DNA of 64,000 nt, taken from Pseudomonadota bacterium (lineage in GTDB: Bacteria; Pseudomonadota; Alphaproteobacteria; Acetobacterales; Acetobacteraceae). The notes beneath the pieces are model-generated. The model did not search any database and was not told the origin of the DNA. It worked only from the letters and a program-made list of their open reading frames with translations. A program made the translations under genes and the position numbers. Location: contig JAJZSY010000007.1 of assembly GCA_021849425.1 (NCBI GenBank), positions 37,055 to 101,054 on the forward strand, given 5' to 3'. Each line of letters starts with the position of its first letter. Position 1 is the first letter of the stretch. Below, piece after piece: positions 8,767-17,254 of this stretch.

Positions 8767-9897
8767 ATGAGCGAAACCAGCGGAGATATCCGGGCCGTCA
8801 CCGTCCCCAAATGGGGGCTAGCCATGGAGGAGGGAACGCTCACCGCCTGGCTGGCCGGCGAGGGGGAGACGATCGCCAAGGGCCAGGAGCTGGCCGAGAT
8901 CGAGAGCACCAAGATCGCCAACGTGCTGGAAAGCCCGGCCGCGGGCGTGCTGCGCCGGCAGGTGGCGCAGCCGGGGCAGGTGCTGCCGGTGGGCGCGCTG
9001 CTCGGCGTGATCGCGCCCGCCGGCGTGCCTGACGCCGACATCGATGCCTTCGTCGCCGGGTTCGTCGTCGATCCGCCGGATGAGGAGGGCGCCGAGGCCG
9101 GCCTCGCCGAGGGCGAGGCGGCGGGGGCGCGCGGGCCGATCGCCTACAAGGCGGCGAACCCGCGGGCGGAGGCGGTGCCGGCGATCCTGGTGCACGGGTT
9201 CGGCGGCGATTCCGACAATTTCATGTTCAATATCGAGGCGCTGGCGGCGGACCGGCCGGTCTATGCGATCGACCTGCCGGGGCATGGCCGCTCGGCGAAG
9301 ACGCTCGGCAGCGGCGACATGGCGGAGCTTGCCGGCGCCATTCTCGCGCTGATGGACGCGGTGGAGGCGCCTCGTGCCCATCTCGTCGGCCATTCGCTTG
9401 GTGCCGCCGCCTGTTTCGAGGTGGCGAGCCAGGCGCCCGCGCGGGTGGCGAGCCTTGCCGGCGTGGCGCCGGCCGGCCTCGGCCCCACGGTGAACGATGC
9501 CTATATCAGCGGCTTCCTCGCCGCCGAGCGGCGCAAGGACGTGAAGGCGGCGTTGCAGATGCTGTTCGCCGATCCCGACCTCGTCTCGGCCGCGATGATC
9601 GAGGGGGTGCTGCGGGCGCTGCGGCTCGACGGCGCGCGCGAGGCGCTCTCGGCCATCGCCGCCGCGACGCTGCCGGGCGGCAGCCAGGCGCGGAGCTATC
9701 GTGCGATGCTCGACGCGACGCCGATCCGCACCCTGGTGCTGTGGGGCGAGCGCGATGCGATCCTGCCGCCGGAGCAGGGCGAGGGGCTGCCCGCCTCGGT
9801 GCGGCTGGTGCGGATTCCCGCGGTTGGCCACATGCCGCACATGGAGGCGGCGGCGCTGGTCAACGAGCAGCTCGCCGCGCATTTCGCCGCCGGCTGA
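8767..9897 (+). CDS. acoC: Acetoin dehydrogenase E2: lipoyl domain fused to alpha/beta hydrolase
   Basis: A 376-residue fusion. Residues 8-85 are a lipoyl domain with the modifiable Lys49 in EIESTKIANV. Residues of about 120-375 form an alpha/beta-hydrolase fold with nucleophile GHSLG, an acid in GERDAILPP and a terminal GHMPHMEAA histidine. This architecture is specific to AcoC, where the hydrolase fold replaces the usual acetyltransferase catalytic domain. It identifies the operon as acetoin-type rather than pyruvate dehydrogenase. A GAAGGAGA ribosome site precedes the start. No E3 (dihydrolipoamide dehydrogenase) follows, so the complex must borrow E3 from elsewhere. An interspersed repeat begins 6 bases after the stop. 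Confidence 0.9.
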   Translation: MSETSGDIRAVTVPKWGLAMEEGTLTAWLAGEGETIAKGQELAEIESTKIANVLESPAAGVLRRQVAQPGQVLPVGALLGVIAPAGVPDADIDAFVAGFVVDPPDEEGAEAGLAEGEAAGARGPIAYKAANPRAEAVPAILVHGFGGDSDNFMFNIEALAADRPVYAIDLPGHGRSAKTLGSGDMAELAGAILALMDAVEAPRAHLVGHSLGAAACFEVASQAPARVASLAGVAPAGLGPTVNDAYISGFLAAERRKDVKAALQMLFADPDLVSAAMIEGVLRALRLDGAREALSAIAAATLPGGSQARSYRAMLDATPIRTLVLWGERDAILPPEQGEGLPASVRLVRIPAVGHMPHMEAAALVNEQLAAHFAAG

Positions 9898-9903
9898 CCG
9901 GCT

Positions 9904-10002
9904 TAGAGCACTTTCCGATCCATCCGGATCGGATATCGTGCTCTACGATATTGATAAACAGAGCATCTTGGTCCGATCGGATGAGTCCATCTGATCGGAC
10001 GC
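9904..10002 (-). repeat. Interspersed repeat copy A (about 100 bp)
   Basis: First of six related copies in this window, in the opposite orientation to copies B, D and E. It contains TAGAGCAC at one end, an ATCCGATCCGGATGGATCGG core, TCTGTTTATCAATATC in the middle, and a paired ATCAGATGGACTCATCCGATC arm (given on the minus strand). It fills the space between the acoC stop and the LysR stop almost completely. Confidence 0.85.
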
Positions 10003-10006
10003 CGCC

Positions 10007-10915
10007 CTATGCCGCCGTCCCGGTCTCGATCATGCCGAGGAAGCGGCGCAGCACCGGGTTGTCGTTGTCCTGCCGCCAGGCGAGGACGTGGTCGACCGCC
10101 GGCGCGTCTTCCAGCGCGCGAAAGCAGACGCCGGCGGGGTTGAGCCTTCGCATCGAGGCCGGGACGATGCCGATGCCGAGTCCCTCGGCGGCGAGGCTGA
10201 CGATGGTCATTTGCAGCTGCGTCTCGACGCGGATCGTGGGCGCGAAGCCGCCCTCGCGGCAATAGGTCTCGATCGCGCCGCGCAGCGCCGGCGCGGTTTC
10301 CGCCGGGGCGAGGATCAGCGGCTGGCCGGCGAGGTCGGCGCGGCGCACCACCGGATCGCGGGCGGGCGGTTGCGCGCTGTCCAGCGCGAGCGGATGGGCG
10401 TTGGACAGCACGATACAGAGATGCTCGCGGTAGACTTGGCGGAAGACGAGGCCGCGCACCGGCGGCGGTGGAAACATGATGCCGAGATCGAGCCGCCCGT
10501 CCGACAATTCATCGACCAACGCGTTCGGCATCACCTCGCGCAGGCGCAGGCTGGCGGCGGGAAACGCATCCATGAACCGGCGGGCGAGGCTCGGGACGAT
10601 GGTTTGCGCCGCGTGCATCATGAAGCCGAGCGCGAGTTCGCCGATCTCGCCGGCGCCGGCGCGGCGGGCGTCGCGGCAGGCCCGCTCGAAGCGGGCGAGC
10701 ACCTCGCGCGCATCGGCGAGGAAGCGCTGGCCGGCAGGGGTGAGGCTGACCTGGCGGGAATGCCGCTCCACCAGCCGCACGCCGAGCGCCGCCTCCAGCG
10801 CCATGATCTGCCGGCTCAGCGGCGGCTGCGAGAGGTGCAGCCGTGCGGCGGCGCGGCCGAAATGCAGCGTTTCGGCGAGGGTGACGAAGGCGCGAAGCTG
10901 GCGGAGATCCGGCAT
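10007..10915 (-). CDS. LysR-family transcriptional regulator
   Basis: A 302-residue regulator with the N-terminal winged helix RQLRAFVTLAETLHFGRAAARLHLSQPPLSRQI (residues 4-36), then a linker helix and a periplasmic-binding-like effector domain. It is divergent from an AEC-family carrier gene, with a 74 bp shared promoter region. That is the standard arrangement for a regulator controlling the neighbouring transporter. The effector is unknown. It lies downstream of acoC but convergent with it and separated by a repeat, so control of acoABC is possible but not indicated. Confidence 0.88.
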   Translation of the reverse strand: MPDLRQLRAFVTLAETLHFGRAAARLHLSQPPLSRQIMALEAALGVRLVERHSRQVSLTPAGQRFLADAREVLARFERACRDARRAGAGEIGELALGFMMHAAQTIVPSLARRFMDAFPAASLRLREVMPNALVDELSDGRLDLGIMFPPPPVRGLVFRQVYREHLCIVLSNAHPLALDSAQPPARDPVVRRADLAGQPLILAPAETAPALRGAIETYCREGGFAPTIRVETQLQMTIVSLAAEGLGIGIVPASMRRLNPAGVCFRALEDAPAVDHVLAWRQDNDNPVLRRFLGMIETGTAA

Positions 10916-10945
10916 GATACCTTTTTTGCATCAATCGGGGTATCA
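10915..10945. promoter_or_regulatory. Candidate LysR operator between regulator and AEC carrier
   Basis: Inverted repeat TGATACC at 10915-10921 and GGTATCA at 10939-10945, separated by 17 bases, starting exactly at the regulator's start codon. The arms also extend partly as CTTTT and AAAAG. Its position in the divergent promoter fits LysR autoregulation. The long spacing is unusual for a single T-N11-A box, so it may represent two half sites. Confidence 0.45.
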
Positions 10946-10989
10946 AAAGGCATTAGACAGCATCGATCCGCCTGTCTACACGCGCGGCC

Positions 10990-11928
10990 ATGCTGTCGAT
11001 CCTCACCATCGTGACTCCGGTTTTCGCGCTGATCCTTGCCGGCTGGCTGGCGCGGCGCCTTGGCGTGCTCGGCCCGGGCGCGACCTCGGAGCTGAATCGC
11101 TTCGTGGTCTATCTCGCGCTGCCGGCGCTGCTGTTCGACATCATCGCTCATGCAAAATGGTCGCAGATCTGGCAGCCCGGCTTCATCGCCGTGTTCGCCA
11201 TCGGCTGCATCGCGGTGTTCGGGCTGACCGTGCTGGTGCGGCTGCGCCGCGCGCCGCATCTCGCCGATGCGGCGATCGACGGGCTGAACGCCGGCTATGC
11301 GAATGTCGGCTTCATCGGGTTTCCGCTGGTGGTGGTCGCCATCGGGCGCGGGGCGCTGGGGCCCACACTGGTTGCGACGATCGTGACCGTGTGCGTGCTG
11401 TTCGGTGCCGCGATCGTGCTGATCGAGATCGGGTTGCAGACCGAGCGCGGGGCGGGGCGGGTGGCCCGGACCATCGCCCGGTCGCTGGCGCGCAACCCGC
11501 TGCTGGTCGCCCCGCTGCTCGGCGCGCTGGTGCCGCTGAGCGGGGTCGCGATTCCGGCGGCGATGGAGTCGTTCCTGAAGCTGCTGGGCGCGGCGGCCTC
11601 GCCCTGCGCGCTGGTCGCACTCGGCCTGTTCCTCGCCGAAACCCGCGAGGGGATGCTGGAGATCGGCCCCGCCTGCGCGCTGGTCGGCTGCAAGCTGGTG
11701 GTGCAGCCGGCGCTGACCTGGGCGCTGGCGAGCTTCGTGTTCGAGTTGCCGCTGCCGCTCGCGCATACCGCGACCTTGCTGGCGGCGCTGCCGACGGGCA
11801 CCGGCCCGTTCATGCTGGCCGAGTATTACCGGCGCGAGGCGACGATGACCTCCAGCGTGATCCTCGCCTCGACCGTGCTCTCGCTGCTCAGCATCTCGGC
11901 ATATCTCTACGTGACCGGCCCCGTGTAA
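10990..11928 (+). CDS. AEC-family (auxin efflux carrier type) transporter
   Basis: A 312-residue inner-membrane protein with about ten hydrophobic segments in two halves. It starts with LSILTIVTPVFALILAGWLARR and carries the conserved LNRFVVYLALPALLFD and AGYANVGFIGFPL segments of bacterial AEC proteins. Bacterial members often carry dicarboxylates such as malate or malonate; the substrate here is unknown. It is transcribed away from the LysR gene, which probably regulates it. No strong ribosome site is visible before this ATG, but it begins directly at the first hydrophobic segment. Confidence 0.85.
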   Translation: MLSILTIVTPVFALILAGWLARRLGVLGPGATSELNRFVVYLALPALLFDIIAHAKWSQIWQPGFIAVFAIGCIAVFGLTVLVRLRRAPHLADAAIDGLNAGYANVGFIGFPLVVVAIGRGALGPTLVATIVTVCVLFGAAIVLIEIGLQTERGAGRVARTIARSLARNPLLVAPLLGALVPLSGVAIPAAMESFLKLLGAAASPCALVALGLFLAETREGMLEIGPACALVGCKLVVQPALTWALASFVFELPLPLAHTATLLAALPTGTGPFMLAEYYRREATMTSSVILASTVLSLLSISAYLYVTGPV

Positions 11929-11954
11929 GGCACCATGCGCGCCGAGGGGGCGGC

Positions 11955-12575
11955 TCAGCCGAAGCGGTCGCAGAACGCCGCGATATTCTCGTCGCGGAAC
12001 GCCTCGATGCGGGCGAACAGCACCTCGTCCGGCCAGTTCCACCAGGCGATGGCGCGCAGCCGGGCGGCGATGTCGCGCGGGAAACGCTCGCGGATCGGCC
12101 GCGCCGGCACGCCGCCGACGACGACATAGGGCTCGACGTCGCGGCTGACCACAGCACCGGCGGCGATCACCGCGCCATCGCCGACATTCACCCCCGGCAG
12201 CACGATGGCGCCATGGCCGATCCAGACATCGTGGCCGATCGTCACGCGCGCGCCGCGCCGGGCGGCGAAGAAATCCGCATCCCGCCGTTGCCCCGGCTCG
12301 TAATATTCGGGGACATAGGTGAAGCGGTGCTGGCTCGGCCGGCCCATCGGGTGGTTCGGCGCGCCGATCCGCACCGCGTTGGCGATGGCGGCGAAGCGGC
12401 CGATCGTCGCGTCCGCCACCTCGCAATATTCGCCGAGATAGGAATAGTCGCCGATCGTCGCATATTCGACGCGCGCGCCGTGCAGCACCTCGCAGCGCCG
12501 CCCCACCGTCGCCTCGCGCAGGCGCGCCCCGGGGTCGATCACGGTTTCGGCGAGTTTCGGGCGCGATGGGTCCAT
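11955..12575 (-). CDS. Hexapeptide-repeat acetyltransferase of the phosphonate-associated family
   Basis: A 206-residue left-handed beta-helix transferase. Hexapeptide repeats run through about residues 12-145, with the loop NHPMGRPSQHRFTY and the catalytic-region IGHDVWIGHGAIVLPGV and GGVPARPI motifs. It resembles chloramphenicol/DapH-type acetyltransferases found inside many alphaproteobacterial phosphonate clusters. Its position next to phnF supports that class. The reading frame stays open far upstream, but the ATG at 12575 gives a normal N-terminus; a start at 12605 is the alternative. The acceptor substrate is unknown. Confidence 0.75.
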   Translation of the reverse strand: MDPSRPKLAETVIDPGARLREATVGRRCEVLHGARVEYATIGDYSYLGEYCEVADATIGRFAAIANAVRIGAPNHPMGRPSQHRFTYVPEYYEPGQRRDADFFAARRGARVTIGHDVWIGHGAIVLPGVNVGDGAVIAAGAVVSRDVEPYVVVGGVPARPIRERFPRDIAARLRAIAWWNWPDEVLFARIEAFRDENIAAFCDRFG

Positions 12576-12725
12576 GACGATGAGGCTTTCCGCGATGACG
12601 TGCATCACGATGCGCCGGAAAGACGCCGCCGCGCAAACCCCGCGGCGTGTCAGGCCGATGAATTTCGCGGCCTGCGCGGCGGCGGCGGCGGCGACAGGCG
12701 CGGGATTTTGCGGCATTGACGGGGC

Positions 12726-13463
12726 ATGACAATCGAACGCAAGCCCGGCAAGGCGCTGTGGAGCCAGATCGCCGAGGCGCTGGCCGGCGAGATCGCGGCC
12801 GGCGCCTATCGGGACGATCCGCGCCTGCCCACCGAAACCCTGCTCGCCGCGCGCTTCGGGGTGAACCGCCACACCATCCGCCGCGCCCTGCTGGAACTGG
12901 CCAATGCCGGGCTGATCCGCACCGAGCACGGCCGCGGCTCCTTCGCCGCCGATGCGGTGCTGGACTACCGGATCGGCCAGCGGCCGCGCTTTTCCGAATG
13001 GGTGCGCGGCCATCGCCGCACGCCGCTCGGGCGTATCCTGCGGCTTGAGGATGTCGAGCTTGCGGCGCTGGAGGGCGAGGCCGCCGCCGTGGCCGCGGCG
13101 CTGGAGATCGAGGCCGGGGCGCGCGTGATCGTGTTCGAGCGCGTCGGCACCGCCGATGCGCTGGCGGTTTCGCTCTCGCGCCACATCTTCCCGGCGGACC
13201 GCGTCGCCGGGCTGCTGGCGGCGCTGCGGGCGCATGGGTCGGTCACCGCTTCGCTCGCCTCCATCGGCGTCGCCGACTATACGCGGACATGGACGCGGGT
13301 GAGCGCCCGCCTGCCCGATGCGCGGGAGGCGCGGCTGCTGCGGATGGCGCGGACCGCGCCGCTGCTGGCCACCGAATCGCTCAATATCGCAGCGGGGCGG
13401 CCGGTGGAATACGGGATCGCGCGCTATCCGGCCGCGCGCGTGCAACTCGTGTTCGACAGCTGA
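12726..13463 (+). CDS. phnF: GntR/HutC-family phosphonate regulator PhnF
   Basis: A 245-residue regulator with an N-terminal GntR winged helix (ALWSQIAEALAGEIAAG...LPTETLLAARFGVNRHTIRRAL, residues 10-55) and a C-terminal UTRA effector domain. The UTRA domain ends in TESLNIAAGRPVEYGIARYPAARVQLVF. This is the PhnF form of the HutC subgroup, which typically represses phn genes until an effector is bound. It is divergent from the acetyltransferase and convergent with phnN, 10 bases apart. Two sites matching the HutC consensus lie upstream of phnG and of the MFS gene. Confidence 0.88.
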   Translation: MTIERKPGKALWSQIAEALAGEIAAGAYRDDPRLPTETLLAARFGVNRHTIRRALLELANAGLIRTEHGRGSFAADAVLDYRIGQRPRFSEWVRGHRRTPLGRILRLEDVELAALEGEAAAVAAALEIEAGARVIVFERVGTADALAVSLSRHIFPADRVAGLLAALRAHGSVTASLASIGVADYTRTWTRVSARLPDAREARLLRMARTAPLLATESLNIAAGRPVEYGIARYPAARVQLVFDS

Positions 13464-13473
13464 GCGACCGGCG

Positions 13474-14016
13474 TCAGGCGCCGCGGGACGCGCAGCGGCG
13501 CAGGATCGCGGCGAGGCGGGCGCCGGCGGCTTCGGGCGTGGTTTCGTTGACGATGGTTTCATCGGCGCCGGATGCGGCGGCGGCGCGGGCGAGGCGGGCG
13601 GCGATGGCGGCGGGCGCCTCGCGGCCGCGCCCGGCGAGGCGGGCCGCCAGCACCGGAGCCGATGCGGTGATCTCGACGACATGGCAACGGAAGCGCCGCC
13701 GCGCCTCGGCCACCACGGCGCGGGAGACGTTCGCCACCACCACGCCGCCTTCGCCGAGGGCCGGCACGATCGTGGCGGGAATGCCGTAGCTCAGCCCGTG
13801 CGCCTGCCAGCTGAGCGCGAAGGCGTGCGCGGCGAATTCGGCCGGTGTGGCCGGCAGGTGATCCTCGGTGGCGTCCGCCGGGCGGGTGATGATCCGACGG
13901 GGGAACAGGAAGCCGGGGCTGCCGGCCAGGGCGTCGCGCGCGGCGCGCATCACCGTGTCCTTGCCGGCGCCGGAGGGGCCGACGATCAGCACGAGGCAGC
14001 CGGGCATCGCGGTCAT
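13474..14016 (-). CDS. phnN: Ribose 1,5-bisphosphate phosphokinase
   Basis: A 180-residue P-loop kinase that converts ribose 1,5-bisphosphate to PRPP, the last C-P lyase step. The Walker A motif GPSGAGKDT is at residues 13-21, and RRIITRPAD and HGLSYGIP follow as in guanylate-kinase-like PhnN proteins. Its ATG overlaps the stop of the DUF1045 gene by four bases (ATGA), so it is translationally coupled as the last gene of the phn operon. Confidence 0.9.
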   Translation of the reverse strand: MTAMPGCLVLIVGPSGAGKDTVMRAARDALAGSPGFLFPRRIITRPADATEDHLPATPAEFAAHAFALSWQAHGLSYGIPATIVPALGEGGVVVANVSRAVVAEARRRFRCHVVEITASAPVLAARLAGRGREAPAAIAARLARAAAASGADETIVNETTPEAAGARLAAILRRCASRGA

Positions 14017-14678
14017 CCGCCGAAGGGCAGGCGGCGGAGCAGGCGCATCGGCGCGCCCGGCGCGGCCTCGGTGAACACCGCGATCGAGGCGACGCGCCGC
14101 GGGACGGCGAGGCTGCCGGCGAAATGCGCGCCCGCCGCCGCGGCGAGCGCGGCGGCGTGCGGCCGTTCGCTCAGCGTCATGTGGAAGCGGAACGCGCCGA
14201 ACACCAGCGGGTAGCCCCAGCGGGCGATGTTCTCGCGCTCTTCCGCGCTGCGCCCGGCGGCGCGGCGGGCCTGCGCCTCGGCACTCTCGGGGCGGCGGTG
14301 ATGGTCGAGCGCCGCGACGCAGCGATCGGCGAGGTCGTGCAGTGGCGGGCAGGGGGCGGCGAGGGTGAGGGCGAGAAACCCGTCGAGATCGGCGATGGCG
14401 AGCGGCGGCAGGTCGAAGCCGCGCAGCGATGCCGCGAGGGACGCGGCATCGGCGAGGAAGGCATCGAGCCCGGCGGCGAGCGCCATTGGCGGTTTCAGCG
14501 TCGCGTGGAAGCCGTAGCGCCGGGGCGCGCCGGTGACGGCGGCGAGGCGCGGCACCGCGGGCTGATCGAGCGCGGTCTCCCGCTCCGGGTCGCGGCCGAG
14601 CCAGGCGCAGCCGAGCGCCCAGAGCGGATCGTCCGCCGCCGGGGCGTAGTAGATCGCGGCGCGGTGCGGTTCAGCCAA
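14013..14678 (-). CDS. DUF1045 phosphonate-metabolism protein (2H phosphoesterase-like)
   Basis: About 221 residues with two 2H-phosphoesterase-type motifs, YGFHATLKPP and FRFHMTLSE. This matches the DUF1045 family that accompanies C-P lyase genes. By fold it should act on cyclic phosphates or nucleotides; one proposed role is processing of a ribosyl cyclic phosphate in place of PhnP, which is absent here. I place the start at TTG 14678, where it overlaps the phnM stop by eight bases. Translation could instead begin at an ATG at 14726 inside phnM. Confidence 0.8.
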   Translation of the reverse strand: MAEPHRAAIYYAPAADDPLWALGCAWLGRDPERETALDQPAVPRLAAVTGAPRRYGFHATLKPPMALAAGLDAFLADAASLAASLRGFDLPPLAIADLDGFLALTLAAPCPPLHDLADRCVAALDHHRRPESAEAQARRAAGRSAEERENIARWGYPLVFGAFRFHMTLSERPHAAALAAAAGAHFAGSLAVPRRVASIAVFTEAAPGAPMRLLRRLPFGG

Positions 14679-15801
14679 CGCGCACCCCGCCGCGCCAGAC
14701 CGCGCGCACCACCGGCAGGCCCTCATGCAGCCGCACCTGCACGAGATCGGCCCTGAGGCCGGGGGCGATGCGGCCGCGATCGGCCAGACCCGCGATCGCC
14801 GCGGGGCCGGAGGTGATCAGGCCGATCGCCGCCGGCAGCGCGATCGCGCCCTCGGCGGCGGCGATGAAGGCGGCTTCCAGCATCGCGCCCGGCACATAGT
14901 CCGAGGCGAGCGCGTCGAGCAGGTTCTCGCGCACCAGGTCGATCACCGCGACATTGCCCGAATGCGACCCGCCGCGCACGAGGTTCGGCGCCCCGGCGAT
15001 GCTGCGCATGCCCCGCGCCCGCGCCGCCCGTGCCGCTTGCAGCGAGACCGGGAATTCGGTGATGCCGATGCCTTCGGCCGCGTTGCGGGCGATTTCCGTC
15101 TCGGTCGCGTCGTCATGCGAGGCGAGGGGAATGAAGCGGGCCCGCGCCGCGGCGATCACCAGCGCGCGGTTGGCGGCGTGGAAGGCGTGGTGGTTGCCCT
15201 GCAACTCGGCGATCACGGTTTCGACCTCGGCCGGCGCCAGCCCCTCGGCGCGGCGCATCTCGCGGTAGCGGACGAGATCGCCATACTGGCCGCTGAGCCC
15301 GGGCGTGTGGTCCATCAGCGAGACCAGGCGGACATGGGTGTCCTCGATCGCGCGGGCGAGCATCTCGGGCATTTCCTCGGCCGGCAGCTCGCAGCGCAGG
15401 TGCAGGAAATGCTCGGCGCGCAGCGCGCCCTGCCGGCGCAGCGCCGCGATGTCGATCACCGCGTCCTCGAAGGTCTGGTTGCGCGCCTTGCCGAAGCCGA
15501 TATCGCCGAGGCAGAGCGCGTCGAACACGGTGGTGATGCCGGCGGCGATGCATTGCGCGTCGTGCGCGACGAGGGCGGAGCGGGAGGGCCAGCGGGCATT
15601 GGCGCGCGGCTGGGTCTGGCGTTCGAGATTGTCGGTGTGCAGGTCGATGATGCCGGGGATCAGGTAATCGCCCTCCAGATCGAGGCCATCGCCACCCCGG
15701 CCCATTTCGCCGATTTCGCCGATCAGTCCGCCGGCGAAGACGACGCCGCCCGGGCGGATCTCGTTGTCGAGGACGAGGCGGGCATTGCCGAGGCGGGTCA
15801 T
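14671..15801 (-). CDS. phnM: Ribose 1-methylphosphonate 5-triphosphate diphosphatase
   Basis: A 376-residue amidohydrolase-fold enzyme that removes pyrophosphate from alpha-D-ribose 1-alkylphosphonate 5-triphosphate. Visible motifs are IPGIIDLHTDNLE (residues 49-61, metal-binding), MDHTPG, LASHDDATE and APNLVRGGSHSGNV. It is in the right place after phnL, sharing a four-base stop/start overlap, and precedes the DUF1045 gene. Cytoplasmic. Confidence 0.92.
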   Translation of the reverse strand: MTRLGNARLVLDNEIRPGGVVFAGGLIGEIGEMGRGGDGLDLEGDYLIPGIIDLHTDNLERQTQPRANARWPSRSALVAHDAQCIAAGITTVFDALCLGDIGFGKARNQTFEDAVIDIAALRRQGALRAEHFLHLRCELPAEEMPEMLARAIEDTHVRLVSLMDHTPGLSGQYGDLVRYREMRRAEGLAPAEVETVIAELQGNHHAFHAANRALVIAAARARFIPLASHDDATETEIARNAAEGIGITEFPVSLQAARAARARGMRSIAGAPNLVRGGSHSGNVAVIDLVRENLLDALASDYVPGAMLEAAFIAAAEGAIALPAAIGLITSGPAAIAGLADRGRIAPGLRADLVQVRLHEGLPVVRAVWRGGVRVG

Positions 15802-16493
15802 GCTTGTTCCTTCAGCGGTTCGAGGCGCAGCTCGGCATCGGCGATCGCGTCGCGCACGAGCGGGTCGTGGAATATCCCGAGCAGCGCCGCGCCGCGAGAC
15901 CGGGCCGCGCGCATCAGCGCGATCACGCGGTCACGATTGGCGGCATCGAGCGAGGCGGTCGGCTCGTCGAGCAGCAGGATCGGCCAGTCGCCGGCGAAGC
16001 CGCGGGCGAGATTGACCCGCTGCTGCTCGCCGCCGGAGAAGGTGACCGGCGGCAGGGTGTGCAGGGCCTTTGGAATGCCGAGGGCATCGAGCATCGCCTC
16101 GGCCCGCGCCCGCGCCGCCGCCTCGTCCATTCCGCGTTCGAGCAGGGGGGCGGCGACGATGTCGCGCGCGGGAACCCGGGGCATGGCGCGGAGGAACTGC
16201 GAGACATGGCCGATCGTCTCGCGGCGGATCTCGATCACGTGCGCGGCGGGGGCGCCGGCCAGCTCGACCATGGCGCCGCGATGGCGCACCCGGATCGAGC
16301 CGGCATCGGCCCGGTAATTGCCGTAGAGGGCGCGCAGCAGCGTCGATTTTCCCGCGCCGGAGGGGCCGGTGAGGGCGACGCATTCGCCGGCGCGCAGGGT
16401 GAGCCCGGCATCGCGCAGCACGCCGAGGCGGACGCCGCGCTGGAGGTGCAGCACGAAGCTCTTGGCGATGCCGCTGGCCTCGAGCGCGATCAT
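15798..16493 (-). CDS. phnL: C-P lyase core-associated ATPase PhnL
   Basis: A 231-residue ABC-type ATPase required with the C-P lyase core, not for transport. It has Walker A GPSGAGKST, signature FSGGEQQRVN, Walker B ILLLDEPTASLD and an H-loop GIFHDP. The N-terminus ALEASGIAKSFVLHLQRGVRL is the PhnL-specific form. Its start overlaps the phnK stop by four bases. The codon at 16493 is the only Met in frame at the beginning of the ABC fold. Confidence 0.92.
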   Translation of the reverse strand: MIALEASGIAKSFVLHLQRGVRLGVLRDAGLTLRAGECVALTGPSGAGKSTLLRALYGNYRADAGSIRVRHRGAMVELAGAPAAHVIEIRRETIGHVSQFLRAMPRVPARDIVAAPLLERGMDEAAARARAEAMLDALGIPKALHTLPPVTFSGGEQQRVNLARGFAGDWPILLLDEPTASLDAANRDRVIALMRAARSRGAALLGIFHDPLVRDAIADAELRLEPLKEQA

Positions 16494-17254
16494 GCCGGCA
16501 GCACCGAGGCGACGAGGAGCTGGGTGTATTCGTGCTGCGGATCGTCCAGCACCTGGTCGGCGAGGCCGGTTTCGACGATGCGGCCCTGGCGCATCACCAC
16601 GATGCGGTCGGCCAGCAGCCGGGCGACGCCGATATCGTGGGTGACGAGCAGCACGGCGACGCCGAGCCGGCGCACCAGCCCGCGCACGAGATCGAGAATG
16701 CGGGCCTGCACCGAGACGTCGAGCCCGCCGGTCGGCTCGTCCATGAACACCAGCTCGGGTTCGGTGACGAGGGTGGCGGCGATCTGCAGGCGCTGGAGCA
16801 TGCCGCCGGAGAAGCCGCGCGGCAGTTCGTCGATCCGGGCGGGATCGATCTCGACGGTTTCGAGCCAGCGCGCGGCGGCGGCGCGGATGGCGCCGTAGTT
16901 GCGCGCCCCGGCGACCATCAGCCGCTCGCCGATATTCCCGCCTGCCGAGACGTTCATGCGCAGGGCAAGGCGCGGCTCCTGCGCCACGAAGCCCCAGCGG
17001 CGGCGTTGCAGGTCGAGCAGCGCGGCCTCGCCGCCGGCGGCGATCGGCGCGAGGCCGGCGCCGCTGTCGTACATGACGCGGCCCGCATCCGGCGCGAGCC
17101 GCCCGCTCATGACGTTGAGCAGGGTGGACTTGCCCGAGCCGCTCTCGCCGACGATGGCGACGATCTCGCGCCGGCCGATCGCGAGGGAGACATCCTCCAG
17201 CGCCGCCACCGCGCCGAAGCGCCTTGTGACGCGCTCCGCCGCCATCAGCGTCAT
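16490..17254 (-). CDS. phnK: C-P lyase core-associated ATPase PhnK
   Basis: A 254-residue ABC-type ATPase that binds the PhnGHIJ core. It carries Walker A GESGSGKST, signature FSGGMLQRLQ, Walker B LVFMDEPTGGLD and H-loop LVTHDI. The ArgPro-poor region QRRRWGFVAQEPRLALRM is typical of PhnK. It sits between phnJ and phnL with four-base overlaps on both sides, so the whole set should be made in fixed ratio from one message. Confidence 0.92.
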   Translation of the reverse strand: MTLMAAERVTRRFGAVAALEDVSLAIGRREIVAIVGESGSGKSTLLNVMSGRLAPDAGRVMYDSGAGLAPIAAGGEAALLDLQRRRWGFVAQEPRLALRMNVSAGGNIGERLMVAGARNYGAIRAAAARWLETVEIDPARIDELPRGFSGGMLQRLQIAATLVTEPELVFMDEPTGGLDVSVQARILDLVRGLVRRLGVAVLLVTHDIGVARLLADRIVVMRQGRIVETGLADQVLDDPQHEYTQLLVASVLPA

